Origin: Aliidiomarina iranensis
GTDB taxonomy: Bacteria; Pseudomonadota; Gammaproteobacteria; Enterobacterales; Alteromonadaceae
NCBI RefSeq assembly: GCF_003987135.1
Contig: NZ_PIPJ01000002.1
Location: forward strand, 62,001-126,000
Length of the DNA: 64,000 bases
Reading direction: 5' to 3'
Below are positions 17,404-29,048 of this stretch, piece by piece. The translations under genes and the position numbers were made by a program. Position 1 is the first letter of the stretch. Each line of letters opens with the position of its first letter. The notes under the pieces are model-generated. The model saw only the letters and a list, made by a program, of their open reading frames with translations, did no database searches and was not told where the DNA came from.

Positions 17404-18321
17404 ATAGATGTCCTCTAATAAGGCTAAATCGTAAAGTTGATTACCTCTAGTTTGCACAGTAACGCAGGCAGCAGCTACGCCGTAGCGAAATGCTTCAACG
17501 ATTGAGGTGCCCTGCATGAGTTGAAAGGTTAGGGCAGAAACAAAACTATCACCAGCACCCACGTGGCTCACTATTTCAACTTTTGGTGGCATAAACGCGA
17601 AAGTTTCACCTGTTTGAGTAACCATAAGAGCGCCACCCTTGGCTAGCGTAACAATTAAGTTTCGTGCTGCACCGCTTTTTACGCGCTCGCGCATTTGCTC
17701 GGCTAGGGTAACAAGGCCATCGTGTTCCGAATATCCAAGCGATGAAAACTCTTTGCGGTTCAATTTGGCAAGGAAGGCATCGTGGTAGAGAGCGCCATGT
17801 AACGCCGCACCGGAACTATCGAGAATAACTTTACTACCGAGTTGATTCGCCTGAGTGGTGATATCGCCATAGAAATCAGGAGGCAGTGAATCGGCTATAC
17901 TACCGCTGAGAATTAAATACCTTGGTGGCTCAGGCTGTGAAAAAATTTTTTTCCAGCAATTATCCAGCTCAAGTTGAGTAAGTTCCGGACCTGGAAACAC
18001 AAAATGAAACATTTTACCGGAGTAGCGTTCGCTGATCGCGAGGTTTTGCCGTGTATCTGCCTTAATTGGAATAGCCTGAAATGGCGTGTTGTCTCTTGCG
18101 AGTAGTTGTTTTAACAGTTCACCGTTTAATCCGCCGGCTGGAAAGATTGCCAATGCCTGCCCACCCATACGGTTGATGTTGCGAGCCACGTTGATGCCAC
18201 CACCACCAGGTTCTTGAGTCGATTGTTGGCAACGGCTTTTGCTATCATCGAAAATTCGCTCGGTTTCACCAAAAGTATCTACGGCTGGATTCATAGTAAA
18301 AGTGATAATGGGCACCGACAT
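17371..18321 (-). CDS. pfkB: PfkB-type 6-phosphofructokinase / hexose-phosphate kinase
   Basis: A ribokinase-family sugar-phosphate kinase of 316 residues, closest in pattern to E. coli PfkB. Visible are the first signature PGGGGINVARNINRMGG (about residues 38-54), IFPAGG, TRQNLAI, the phosphosugar-site region LILSGS, and the catalytic anion-hole motif GAGDS (about 253-257). The usual KPN triplet reads KLN (AKLNRKEF). No fruA, fruB or lac/tagatose genes are near, favouring a general 6-phosphofructokinase 2 over 1-phosphofructokinase or tagatose-6-phosphate kinase, but the exact substrate is not settled by sequence. Confidence 0.8.
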   Translation of the reverse strand: MSVPIITFTMNPAVDTFGETERIFDDSKSRCQQSTQEPGGGGINVARNINRMGGQALAIFPAGGLNGELLKQLLARDNTPFQAIPIKADTRQNLAISERYSGKMFHFVFPGPELTQLELDNCWKKIFSQPEPPRYLILSGSIADSLPPDFYGDITTQANQLGSKVILDSSGAALHGALYHDAFLAKLNRKEFSSLGYSEHDGLVTLAEQMRERVKSGAARNLIVTLAKGGALMVTQTGETFAFMPPKVEIVSHVGAGDSFVSALTFQLMQGTSIVEAFRYGVAAACVTVQTRGNQLYDLALLEDIYKKTQPLAFTR

Positions 18322-18569
18322 AATAAATCCTTGTTTTACCGTGTAATTTAATCATTTATTTTTGTAAGTTTCGCTATCTTTTATTCTCCGATGCTGTATA
18401 GTAGCCCCCAATGCAAGAAAGATACAATTTAACACTCCAATTCGTCGTATTACCATAATCTTCGTCCTGTAGTTCTTAAGTTTTAGTTTATTTTTCCCGC
18501 ATGACAGCACTATCCACGCTGAAATCAGCTGGAGTGCATATTTAACATTAAAAATTTCAGGATAATATT

Positions 18570-18779
18570 ATGTCTAATACAGTTACTGGTACCGTAAAGT
18601 GGTTTAACGAAACTAAAGGTTTTGGTTTCATCGAGCGCGAAGGCGGTCCAGATGTATTCGCTCATTTCAGCGCGATCTCTGGTAACGGTTTCAAAACTTT
18701 GGCTGAAGGCCAAAAAGTTTCTTTCACCGTAACTCAAGGCCAGAAAGGTCCTCAGGCTGAGAACATCGTAGCAATTTAA
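18570..18779 (+). CDS. Cold-shock protein (CspA family)
   Basis: A 69-residue single OB-fold that binds single-stranded RNA/DNA and acts as an RNA chaperone. RNP1 (KGFGFIE) and RNP2 (DVFAHFS) are intact, and the surrounding [14 protein letters not shown] is typical. The gene is preceded by about 250 bases without a gene, which would allow the long structured 5' leader common in csp mRNAs; AGGAT lies 8 bases before the ATG. A strong terminator follows, so it is monocistronic. Whether it is cold-induced cannot be told. Confidence 0.95.
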   Translation: MSNTVTGTVKWFNETKGFGFIEREGGPDVFAHFSAISGNGFKTLAEGQKVSFTVTQGQKGPQAENIVAI

Positions 18780-18835
18780 TTTGCCACGATTTCTGCCTAG
18801 TTTAGTTTCGACTAAACGGACATGAAATAAATACT

Positions 18836-18864
18836 AAAGGGTAGCCGTTGTGGCTACCCTTTTT
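18836..18864 (+). terminator. Rho-independent terminator of the cold-shock gene
   Basis: AAAGGGTAGCC / GGCTACCCTTT stem with a 5-base loop, running into a T-tract. On the minus strand it may also end the prpE transcript. A smaller hairpin (GTTTAG / CTAAAC) precedes it at about 18799-18816. Confidence 0.88.
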
Positions 18865-18967
18865 CGTATTTGTTAGGGTAGTGAGCAGGTTGCTTTGCCT
18901 GCTCCTAAGCCCTATCGCTATAATGTCATCACATAGCGCTCACAAGTTGCTGAGCGCCATGGCTTAC

Positions 18968-20881
18968 TTAAGATACCAACTTCGTTTTTGCAAGCGCATT
19001 AGCTATTTCAATAATGCTTTCCGGATCATCAATAGTGGATGGCACCACGTATTCTTTTCCATCAGCAATTTTGCGAACCAAATTGCGTAATATCTTCCCG
19101 GAGCGTGTTTTTGGTAAGCGGCTCACCGTAATTGCAACTTTAAAGCAGGCCAGCGCTCCTATCTCCTCGCGCACGAGCGCCACAAGCTCTTTTTCAAGTT
19201 CATCAGGGCTAATATCAACCCCATTTTTCATAATCACTAAGCCAATCGGCTGCTGACCTTTGAGGCTATCACTCGCTCCAACCACACAACATTCGGCTAC
19301 CGCAGGGTGGCTGGCAACAACTTCTTCCATTTCGCCGGTAGACAAACGATGCCCAGCAACGTTAATCACATCATCGGTTCGGCCCATAATGAACACATAA
19401 TCATCGCTATCAATATAGCCACCATCGCCGCTCGCATAATACCCAGGGAACTGCTCCAAATAGCTCTTCTGAAAGCGTTCTGCATCTCCCCAGATAGTAG
19501 TTAAACAGCCCGGGGGAAGGGGCAATTGAATAGCAATGTTTCCTTGTTCGTTAGCAGCGATAGGATCACCTGAATCATCAAGAACCATAACGTTGTAGCC
19601 AGGCACCGGCAATGAGGAAGAGCCTGCTTTTACTGGCATTTTTTCAATCCCGGTGGGGCTTGCGCAAATTGGCCAGCCTGATTCCGTTTGCCACCAATGA
19701 TCAATCACTGGTTTGCCAGTTTTATTACAAACCCATTCAAAAGTAGCGGGATCTAAGCGCTCACCTGCCATAAAGATGGTTTCTAAGTGAGAAATATCAT
19801 AGTTTTGCAGTAAATCAGCATTCCCATCTTCTTTCCGTATGGCTCGGAACGCTGTGGGCGCGGCAAAAATGGCTTTTGCCTTATATTCTTCACAAATTCG
19901 CCAAAATGCGCCAGCGTCGGGCGTAAAAACCGGCTTTCCTTCATACATTACAGTGCTACAACCTGCGAGAAGGGGCCCATAAACAATATAGGAATGGCCA
20001 ACAACCCAACCCACATCTGAGGCGGTAAACATCACATCACCAGCCTCTAAATTATAAATTGCCTTCATGCTGTAACTCAAAGCTGTAGCATAACCGCCCG
20101 TATCCCGAACTACGCCTTTTGGCTTTCCAGTAGTGCCGGAAGTGTACAAGATGTAAAGCGGATCGGTACTGGCCACAGCAACAGGCATAACACGTTCAGC
20201 CGACTTCATGGCGGTTTGCCAATCAATATCAAAGCCTTTGTGCAGTTCGCAAGAAACTTGCTTCTCTTCCGGTACATTTATGCGCTGATAAATAATTGTG
20301 GCGTTAGGCTTATGCTTAGCTTTGCTAATGGCTTGGTCGAGTAAAGGCTTATAAGGGATGAGGCGATGGGGTTCAATGCCATGGGAAGCGGATATAACCA
20401 ACTTGGGTTCAGCATCATCGATACGAACCGCGAGTTCTTGGGCAGCGAAACCACCAAAAACAACCGAGTGAATTGCGCCCAACCGCGCTACCGCAAGCAT
20501 CGCGATCGCAGCCTCTGGAATCATGGGCATGTAGATTACAACACGATCACCTTTAGTAACGCCATTTGCTTGCAGAACACCCGCAAATCGAGCTACATGT
20601 TCAAGCAACTGATTATAGCTGTAAGCGTATTTGTTGCCGGTAACAGGCGAATCATAATAGAGCGCAACTTGCTCTCCGCGACCTTGTTCAACATGGTAAT
20701 CCAAAGCGAGGTAGCTCATATTCAATTCACCATCGGCAAACCATTCGTACCCACTTGGTTGCTGGGAATTGTTGCGTAGAATGGTAGTGGGCTGCTTGTA
20801 CCACGCTAATTTAGAAGCCTGGCCGCGCCAAAACTGCTCGGGTGTGTCGATCGAATATTTATGTATTTGTTGATAAGTCAT
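18968..20881 (-). CDS. prpE: Propionate-CoA ligase (propionyl-CoA synthetase)
   Basis: An AMP-forming acyl-CoA synthetase of 637 residues, activating propionate (and possibly acetate) to the CoA thioester in the cytoplasm. The P-loop TSGTTGKPKGVVRDTGGYA (about residues 252-270) carries the VRDTGGY variation characteristic of PrpE rather than Acs. The A8/hinge GRTDDVINVAGHRLSTGEME and the acetylatable lysine motif KTRSGKILR (near 595) are present. No prpBCD genes are in the window. It lies downstream of the double-cupin gene on the same strand with a 148-base gap, so co-transcription is uncertain. Confidence 0.9.
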   Translation of the reverse strand: MTYQQIHKYSIDTPEQFWRGQASKLAWYKQPTTILRNNSQQPSGYEWFADGELNMSYLALDYHVEQGRGEQVALYYDSPVTGNKYAYSYNQLLEHVARFAGVLQANGVTKGDRVVIYMPMIPEAAIAMLAVARLGAIHSVVFGGFAAQELAVRIDDAEPKLVISASHGIEPHRLIPYKPLLDQAISKAKHKPNATIIYQRINVPEEKQVSCELHKGFDIDWQTAMKSAERVMPVAVASTDPLYILYTSGTTGKPKGVVRDTGGYATALSYSMKAIYNLEAGDVMFTASDVGWVVGHSYIVYGPLLAGCSTVMYEGKPVFTPDAGAFWRICEEYKAKAIFAAPTAFRAIRKEDGNADLLQNYDISHLETIFMAGERLDPATFEWVCNKTGKPVIDHWWQTESGWPICASPTGIEKMPVKAGSSSLPVPGYNVMVLDDSGDPIAANEQGNIAIQLPLPPGCLTTIWGDAERFQKSYLEQFPGYYASGDGGYIDSDDYVFIMGRTDDVINVAGHRLSTGEMEEVVASHPAVAECCVVGASDSLKGQQPIGLVIMKNGVDISPDELEKELVALVREEIGALACFKVAITVSRLPKTRSGKILRNLVRKIADGKEYVVPSTIDDPESIIEIANALAKTKLVS

Positions 20882-20953
20882 GTTATTTCGCTCCGCGGCT
20901 CGCTGCTGAAATCCTGTTTTCGTAGAGAATTCCTAAAAAAGTACCCGAGGAAG

Positions 20954-20968
20954 TGGTGCCTGACACCA
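20954..20968. repeat. Palindromic element TGGTGCCTGACACCA
   Basis: A short inverted repeat with TGGTG / CACCA arms. Its sequence resembles the dispersed GGTGTCAGGCACC-type palindromes often found near REP-associated transposases. I saw only one copy in the window. Confidence 0.35.
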
Positions 20969-21029
20969 ATTTCTCAAATACTAATTTACTGGAAGTGCGG
21001 GGAAAAGAAATTCGACTTTAGGATGATAC

Positions 21030-21716
21030 CTAACTAGCACTGGGTAATTCTAAAAAATTGGCGCCAAGGTGGCCAACCTTCACATAAATAAGCGCACCTT
21101 CTTCTCCGGTGAAGGGCGTATGTTTACTCCAACGCGGGCTACGCAGCCATGAGCCGGCTGGATACTCGCCATGTTCATCACGGAATAACCCCTTGATAAC
21201 GTATATCTCTTCGCCACCGGGGTGCATATGTGGGTTGAACTGAGTATTCGGTGCCCAGCGCACAAGCGCTGTGTTAATACCATCGTGTTCGTGGAGGGGA
21301 AGCACTGATAACCCAGGTACCAGGCCAGGCCGCCATTGCATTTTATTCGTGTTAAGTGCAAGTTGTTCGTGATCACCTGCGGCAAATTGCCATAGTTTCA
21401 CTAAAATTGTGCAACCATCTTTGCTAAATGGCGTGTGGGAAGTGCCGGGCGGATTACGAATGTAAGTACCTGCCGGATAATCGCCGTGTTCGTCGGAGAA
21501 TACACCATCGAGCACGAGAATTTCTTCGCCGCCGCCGTGAGTGTGAGCCGTGAATCCTGCGCCCGCATCATATTTTACAATACTAGTGGCTCGGGCAATT
21601 TCGTTGCCTTGGCGATCGAGCATCATGCGGGAAACACCGGGAAGGGGAGAGGCCACATAGTTATATTGCTCTGGTGTTACCACCTCTCGCTTTTGTAAAT
21701 CTGCTCTTACTAACAT
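21030..21716 (-). CDS. ChrR-like double-cupin protein
   Basis: A 228-residue protein with two ChrR-type cupin domains in tandem. The first has HTHGGGEE...GTSHTPF (about residues 57-95), the second HMHPGGEE...WSKHTPF (about 160-200), so each shows two His, Glu and a distal His as metal ligands. The zinc-binding anti-sigma domain of true ChrR proteins is absent. It is therefore not expected to hold a sigma factor; a metal-dependent oxygenase, isomerase or sensor role is possible. It is downstream of icd on the same strand but separated by a terminator. Confidence 0.8.
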   Translation of the reverse strand: MLVRADLQKREVVTPEQYNYVASPLPGVSRMMLDRQGNEIARATSIVKYDAGAGFTAHTHGGGEEILVLDGVFSDEHGDYPAGTYIRNPPGTSHTPFSKDGCTILVKLWQFAAGDHEQLALNTNKMQWRPGLVPGLSVLPLHEHDGINTALVRWAPNTQFNPHMHPGGEEIYVIKGLFRDEHGEYPAGSWLRSPRWSKHTPFTGEEGALIYVKVGHLGANFLELPSAS

Positions 21717-21893
21717 AGTGATTCAGCCTTTATTTTGGTTACCGCTCGCATATAAAAAACGATTGCAGGGCTCCCTGCTTGAAACGATCAACACAGGATG
21801 ATGTGTGCTTTTCTAGATAACGCAAGTTTACCGCAAACTGTTCAACTGTAAGCTCTCGATTTTTCGATAGGGCTGATAGGAAGGGCCGTAAAT

Positions 21894-21920
21894 AAAAAAG
21901 GCCCCAAGATTTGGGGCCTT
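21894..21920 (-). terminator. Rho-independent terminator of icd
   Basis: Read on the minus strand, AAGGCCCCAA / TTGGGGCCTT with a 3-base loop is followed by a T-rich run. It starts about 23 bases after the icd stop. Confidence 0.88.
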
Positions 21921-21942
21921 CAACGAACAAACTACGAGTAGG

Positions 21943-24186
<2,244 letters not shown>

Positions 24187-24382
24187 TTAAAACAGCGCTT
24201 CTTTTAGCAAGGAGCGGCACTGTGAATTAAGGCGCTGGAAATAAATGCGCTGGAATTATTGCAATGGGAGAACGGCGTTAAACACAACGCATCTCCGTTG
24301 GAAATCGGGCCATAGTATGCCACTTCAAGGCCTTAAACTCAATGCAGATAGGGAGGGTGAGGCCGCATCATAAGCGGTTCTA

Positions 24383-24420
24383 GAAAAAGGCGCAAAGCAC
24401 CATGAAAGTGCTTTGCGCCT
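24383..24420 (-). terminator. Terminator of the RND efflux operon (system 2)
   Basis: Perfect 13-bp arms AGGCGCAAAGCAC / GTGCTTTGCGCCT with a 7-base loop, followed on the minus strand by TTTTTC. It begins 26 bases after the outer-membrane factor stop codon. Confidence 0.88.
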
Positions 24421-24446
24421 GCAAGGTAAAGGGTTATCCCTGGTAA

Positions 24447-25874
24447 CTACCAACCACCACCGAGCGCTTTAAATAGATTTGTACTGGCGGTAAGTTGACC
24501 GTTACGCGCATCCGTTAGCGCCATGCTGGCATCTAAAAGTGCTCGTTGGGTTTCTAACAATTCAAACAAGCCAATAGCACCGCCATCATATTGTAATTGC
24601 GCAAGCCGATAAGTGTCAGCAATTGCTTCATGTTGTGCTTCAATAGCTGCCAATCGTTGCTCGGCAATTGTGAGCAACTGAAGGGCATCACGGGCATCTT
24701 GAAAAGCCGATAAAATAGCTTGTTGATACTCAAGTTCAGCTATTTCCAGTGCCACTTCTGCGGTTTCAACCGCGATACGGCGGCGGCCGAAATCAAATAA
24801 TGGCCCAGCAAGATCTGCACCTAGGCTCCATGATTCAGCATCCGAGCTAAACAGATCACCTGTATCCATAGCTCCTGTTCCGAACATCGCATTTAAATTT
24901 AAACTTGGAAAGCGCTCTGCTACAGCTACACCTACTTCAGCTGAAGCTGCTTTCAAATTAGCTTCAGCAGCGCGTAAATCGGGGCGGCGTTGCAGTAGCT
25001 CTGAGGGTGCTACGTTTGGAAATGCCAGAGCGGGTTGTATTTCATTTTGCTCGCTTGCATCAAATTCAATGGCCGTTAGTATTTCCCGCGGGCTGTAGCC
25101 TACGAGAATGGCTAAGGCGCTGCGAGTTGTTTGCGCGGCTTCCTCGAGATCCGGCAGGGTAGCTCTCGCGCTTGCTAAACTCGCCTGAGCACGGCGCACG
25201 TTTAGTGGGCTGCTTGCGCCCCGTTCATTTCGATATTGCTCAATTTCAAGCGTTTGCTCTAACGAAGAAATCATCTCGAGGGCAGTTTGCCGTTGCTCTT
25301 CTATGCTCACCAACGAGAAGTAAGTAGAAATTACATCGGTAATAAGATTTAAACGAATTGCTTCAGTACCGAAAATAGATTCTTCAAGCATTGCCGCGGC
25401 AGCTTCACGCTGGCGAGAAATACGGCCCCACAAATCGACTTCGTAGCTTAATGCGCCAGCAATCGAAAACTGATTGCTTGGAGCGCCGCCACCAAGTTCA
25501 GCAGGCATCACCGTAGTGGGTTGTTGCTCGCGTGCCGCTGAAGCCTGAGCACTCAATAGCGGCCACTGGTTTGCACGGCTCAGCCCCAGCTGGCCTCGCG
25601 CTTGTTCAATGCGGCGCATTTGAATTTGCAACGATAAATTGCTATCCAATGCGCGTTCCACTAAACGGTTTAAACTTGGATCTTGATACTGTAGCCACCA
25701 CTGTTCCCAGGCTTCCGTGTTAGCCGCTGATTCATTAGCAGCATTCGTGAATATAGCCTGTTGTTGCTCATTCCAGGTGCTTGGTATGTCATTCGTTGGA
25801 GCCTGATAATCAGGACCCATAGCACAGCCACTCAGAATCAAGGCTGCTGCAAGCGTAAACGTAAATTTATGCAT
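24447..25874 (-). CDS. Outer-membrane efflux lipoprotein (TolC/NodT family)
   Basis: Outer-membrane channel of the tripartite pump. The ATG at 25874 is chosen because AAGGA lies 9 bases upstream and a lipoprotein signal follows immediately (FTLAAALILSGC); the frame runs further upstream to 25988. The product is 475 residues with the two OEP repeats typical of NodT-type channels, including the PDLRAAEANLKAASAEVGVA motif and the C-terminal TNLFKALGGGW. The gene overlaps the end of the permease gene by 8 bases, implying translational coupling. Confidence 0.92.
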   Translation of the reverse strand: MHKFTFTLAAALILSGCAMGPDYQAPTNDIPSTWNEQQQAIFTNAANESAANTEAWEQWWLQYQDPSLNRLVERALDSNLSLQIQMRRIEQARGQLGLSRANQWPLLSAQASAAREQQPTTVMPAELGGGAPSNQFSIAGALSYEVDLWGRISRQREAAAAMLEESIFGTEAIRLNLITDVISTYFSLVSIEEQRQTALEMISSLEQTLEIEQYRNERGASSPLNVRRAQASLASARATLPDLEEAAQTTRSALAILVGYSPREILTAIEFDASEQNEIQPALAFPNVAPSELLQRRPDLRAAEANLKAASAEVGVAVAERFPSLNLNAMFGTGAMDTGDLFSSDAESWSLGADLAGPLFDFGRRRIAVETAEVALEIAELEYQQAILSAFQDARDALQLLTIAEQRLAAIEAQHEAIADTYRLAQLQYDGGAIGLFELLETQRALLDASMALTDARNGQLTASTNLFKALGGGW

Positions 25875-28800
25875 GATTTGAATCCTTGTTTTCATCGCTA
25901 GCATTACCTGAATCTTTCTTGCCTTGCGTTTTTCGTTCATTCCGCCAAGTAGTGACGTCTTCAAGTAATTTATACGCAAGGGGTACAAAGAGAAGCGCTA
26001 GGGAGCTTGCGGCAACCATACCACCCACTACTACGGTGCCGATTTCTTGACGGCTCACAGCACCCGCGCCGGTGGCGAATACCAGTGGTAATGTACCGAT
26101 AATGAAGGTGGCGGCTGTCATGATAATCGCCCGAAAGCGCTGGCGTGCTGCGGCTACTGCTGCATCAGTGGAGCTCATGCCTTCTTTTCTGTTTTGAGCT
26201 GCGAATTCCACAATTAAGATAGCATTTTTGGCCGCCAAGCCGATAAGCACTAAAAGCCCTACCTGGAAGTACACATCGTTAGGGAAGCCCTTCAGCATAG
26301 AGGCTAAAGCACCACCAAACACGGCAAAAGGTACTGCGGTTGCAACCGCAAACGGCAAGGTTATGCGTTCATATTGCGCAACAAGGATCAACAATACCAT
26401 GAGCAAGCCCAAGCCGAAGGCAGAACCTGCGGCCCCGGCTGCTTCATCGAGCTGAAAGGCTTCACCAATCCAGCCCATTTGTATGTTTTCTTCTTGCTGA
26501 AATTCGCGAACCACTGCATCCATGGCGTCCTTGGCTTGGCCGGTTGTGTAACCGGGCGCAGGATCACCCATGATTTTCGCGGCGCCATACAAGTTGAAAC
26601 GGTTTAAAATATCCGCGCCAGAAACTCTTTCGAGCGTAACCAAGGAATCAACAGGAACCATTTCACCCGTGTTTGAACGCACATAGACATTGCGCAAATC
26701 CTCAGAATTCGCGCGATACTCACCTTCAGCTTGTAAGTTAACCTGCCACAAACGGCCCTGGAAGGTAAAATCATTCACATACATGGAGCCAATAGTGGCC
26801 TGCATGGTGCCGAATAGCTGATCAAGCGAAACATCTACCGCTTTCGCCTTTTCCCGATCAACGTGAATCATATACCGAGGAATATTGGTTTCTAATGTAC
26901 TACGCACACCTACAAGTTCTGGGCGTTCATTCAATGCGGCCACTACTTCTTGCGCAATTGCATTGATTTGTAGCGCATCAGATTCACCCCTTACTTGTAG
27001 GTAACCCTCTACACCTCCCGTAAGCGATAAACCTTGAATCGGCGGTGGTACAAATACAAAAACATTAGCCTCTTGCATACCAAAGCCCATGCCCATAATT
27101 TGTTCCGCAATTTCACTGGCGCTTAAACCTGGCGCTTGCCGCTCGCTCCAATCAGATAAGTTAACAAAGCCTGCGAGTGCGTTTGAGCGTAAAGAACTAG
27201 CGATAATATCGAAGCCCGCAAAGGTGGTGAAATCATCCACACCCTCGAGGCCACGAATTTGCTCAGAGAGTTCGTTACGGAATTCCTCGGTACGTTGCAA
27301 CGAAGACAATGCAGGTAATTGCGCCACAGCTAAGGCTACGCCTTGGTCTTCACCTGGTACCAAGCTCGAAGGCATGCGGAGCATGAGTGCTACTGTAAGC
27401 ACGCAAAAGCCAGCAAAGAGAGCGATGCCTAGAATCCAACGGCGGATAAGAAACGCCACGGTGTTTTCGAAACCGTTAGTTAGTTTTTCAAACCCGCGGT
27501 TGAAAATTTGAAACGGCTTTGCCACCTTCTTGGCTTGTTTATCAAGCAATAATGCGCACATGGCTGGCGTGAGTGTGAGTGCCACGATTCCTGAAACAAC
27601 AACCGATACGGCTATGGTTACTGCGAATTGCCGATACAACTCACCGCTGAGTCCACCTAAGAAGGCAACCGGAGCAAATACGGCTACAAGAACTAGGGTA
27701 GAGGAAACAACCGCACCGGCAACCTGTTGCATCGTTTCGATAGAGGCCTCTTTGGCTTTCATGCCTTTTTCAGAAATCAATCGCTCAACGTTTTCCATCA
27801 CGATAATCGCGTTATCGACCACAATACCAATGGCCAGTACCAAGCCAAATAGGGTGAGCATGTTGATCGAAAAGCCCATGGCTTGCATGCCGGCGAAGGT
27901 GCCGATCAAAGATACTGGAATTGCCGCAATAGGAATGAGCGTGGCACGCAAATGTTGTAAGAACAAAAAGGTAACCAACACTACTAGAATCACCGCGATG
28001 ATGAGTGTGATAATTACTTCGTTAACTGAAATTTGGATAAACTCAGTTGTATCGTAAGGCACGTAGTAGTTCATGCCCTCCGGGAACCTCTCGGACATAT
28101 CCGCAAGGGCATTACGCACATTTGTGGCGGTTTCTAATGCGTTCGCACCGGGTTGCAGAAATATCCCCATAGGTACGGCATCTTGGTTGTTATAAATCGC
28201 CGAAAATGCATAACTTTGCGCACCTAGTTCAGTTCGAGCCACATCACCTACTCGAATCACATTACCATCAGTATCCGAGCGAATGATAACGTTCGCGAAC
28301 TCTTCTGGGCTGGAAAGTTGTGTGTTTGTGGTTGCGCTGATTGTAAAAGCAGTTTCTTCAGGAGTAGGTTGGGCACCAAATTGGCCCGCAGCATACTGCG
28401 CATTTTGCTCACGAATCGCGCTCGCAACGTCCATTGGGGAAAGATCAAACTCAGCGAGTTTGGCGGGATCTGTCCAAATTCGCATGGAGTAATCTTGCGG
28501 GCCAAATAATGATGCATCACCCACACCTTCAACACGAACTAACTCATCAAGAACGTTCAGAAGTGCATAGTTGCTCATTTCTAAGGTGTTTATGGTACCA
28601 CCCTCGGAATATAAAACTGGCACCATAAGAATATTGGTGGAGCGAGATTCTACTCGAACACCTAAATCCCGCACTGTTTGCGGGAGCCTTGATGTGGCCG
28701 CTTGTACGCGGTTATTCACGTTTATCGTAGCCTGATCTGGATCGGTGCCCATAGCAAAAGATACGGAAATTTGTAACATCCCTGAATCGGTACTAGTGGT

Positions 28801-29037
28801 TTCCATGTAGAGCATATCGTCAACACCATTGATTTCCTGCTCCAAAGGTGCGGCAACGGAATTAGCTAAGATATCGGCACTAGCTCCTGGGTAAGTAGCG
28901 GACACCACAACCTGTGGTGGCACCACATCAGGGTACTGCTCGATAGGCAGTGCGCGGATAGCGACAATGCCGGCAATCATAATAATAATCGAAATCACCG
29001 ATGCAAAAAGCGGTCGGTCGATGAAAAAACGTAACAT
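25867..29037 (-). CDS. RND efflux permease (system 2, HAE1 family)
   Basis: AcrB-type proton/drug antiporter of 1056 residues, beginning MLRFFIDRPLFA as AcrB does, with 12 predicted helices and the IGLAAKNAILIVEFA helix carrying the conserved lysine. The proton-relay pair reads VVDNAIIVMENVER: Asp408 is followed by Asn409, where AcrB has Asp407-Asp408. The codons are GAT AAC (minus strand, 27811-27816). The Asp-Asn form is known from some RND branches, so the pump need not be dead. It lies 11 bases after the adaptor gene. Confidence 0.94.
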   Translation of the reverse strand: MLRFFIDRPLFASVISIIIMIAGIVAIRALPIEQYPDVVPPQVVVSATYPGASADILANSVAAPLEQEINGVDDMLYMETTSTDSGMLQISVSFAMGTDPDQATINVNNRVQAATSRLPQTVRDLGVRVESRSTNILMVPVLYSEGGTINTLEMSNYALLNVLDELVRVEGVGDASLFGPQDYSMRIWTDPAKLAEFDLSPMDVASAIREQNAQYAAGQFGAQPTPEETAFTISATTNTQLSSPEEFANVIIRSDTDGNVIRVGDVARTELGAQSYAFSAIYNNQDAVPMGIFLQPGANALETATNVRNALADMSERFPEGMNYYVPYDTTEFIQISVNEVIITLIIAVILVVLVTFLFLQHLRATLIPIAAIPVSLIGTFAGMQAMGFSINMLTLFGLVLAIGIVVDNAIIVMENVERLISEKGMKAKEASIETMQQVAGAVVSSTLVLVAVFAPVAFLGGLSGELYRQFAVTIAVSVVVSGIVALTLTPAMCALLLDKQAKKVAKPFQIFNRGFEKLTNGFENTVAFLIRRWILGIALFAGFCVLTVALMLRMPSSLVPGEDQGVALAVAQLPALSSLQRTEEFRNELSEQIRGLEGVDDFTTFAGFDIIASSLRSNALAGFVNLSDWSERQAPGLSASEIAEQIMGMGFGMQEANVFVFVPPPIQGLSLTGGVEGYLQVRGESDALQINAIAQEVVAALNERPELVGVRSTLETNIPRYMIHVDREKAKAVDVSLDQLFGTMQATIGSMYVNDFTFQGRLWQVNLQAEGEYRANSEDLRNVYVRSNTGEMVPVDSLVTLERVSGADILNRFNLYGAAKIMGDPAPGYTTGQAKDAMDAVVREFQQEENIQMGWIGEAFQLDEAAGAAGSAFGLGLLMVLLILVAQYERITLPFAVATAVPFAVFGGALASMLKGFPNDVYFQVGLLVLIGLAAKNAILIVEFAAQNRKEGMSSTDAAVAAARQRFRAIIMTAATFIIGTLPLVFATGAGAVSRQEIGTVVVGGMVAASSLALLFVPLAYKLLEDVTTWRNERKTQGKKDSGNASDENKDSNHA

Positions 29038-29048
29038 TGAAATTCCTC

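Noticed and set aside
21739-21930. 63-codon minus-strand frame between the double-cupin gene and icd
   Set aside because: It runs through the icd terminator hairpin, has no ribosome-binding site and no recognisable sequence.
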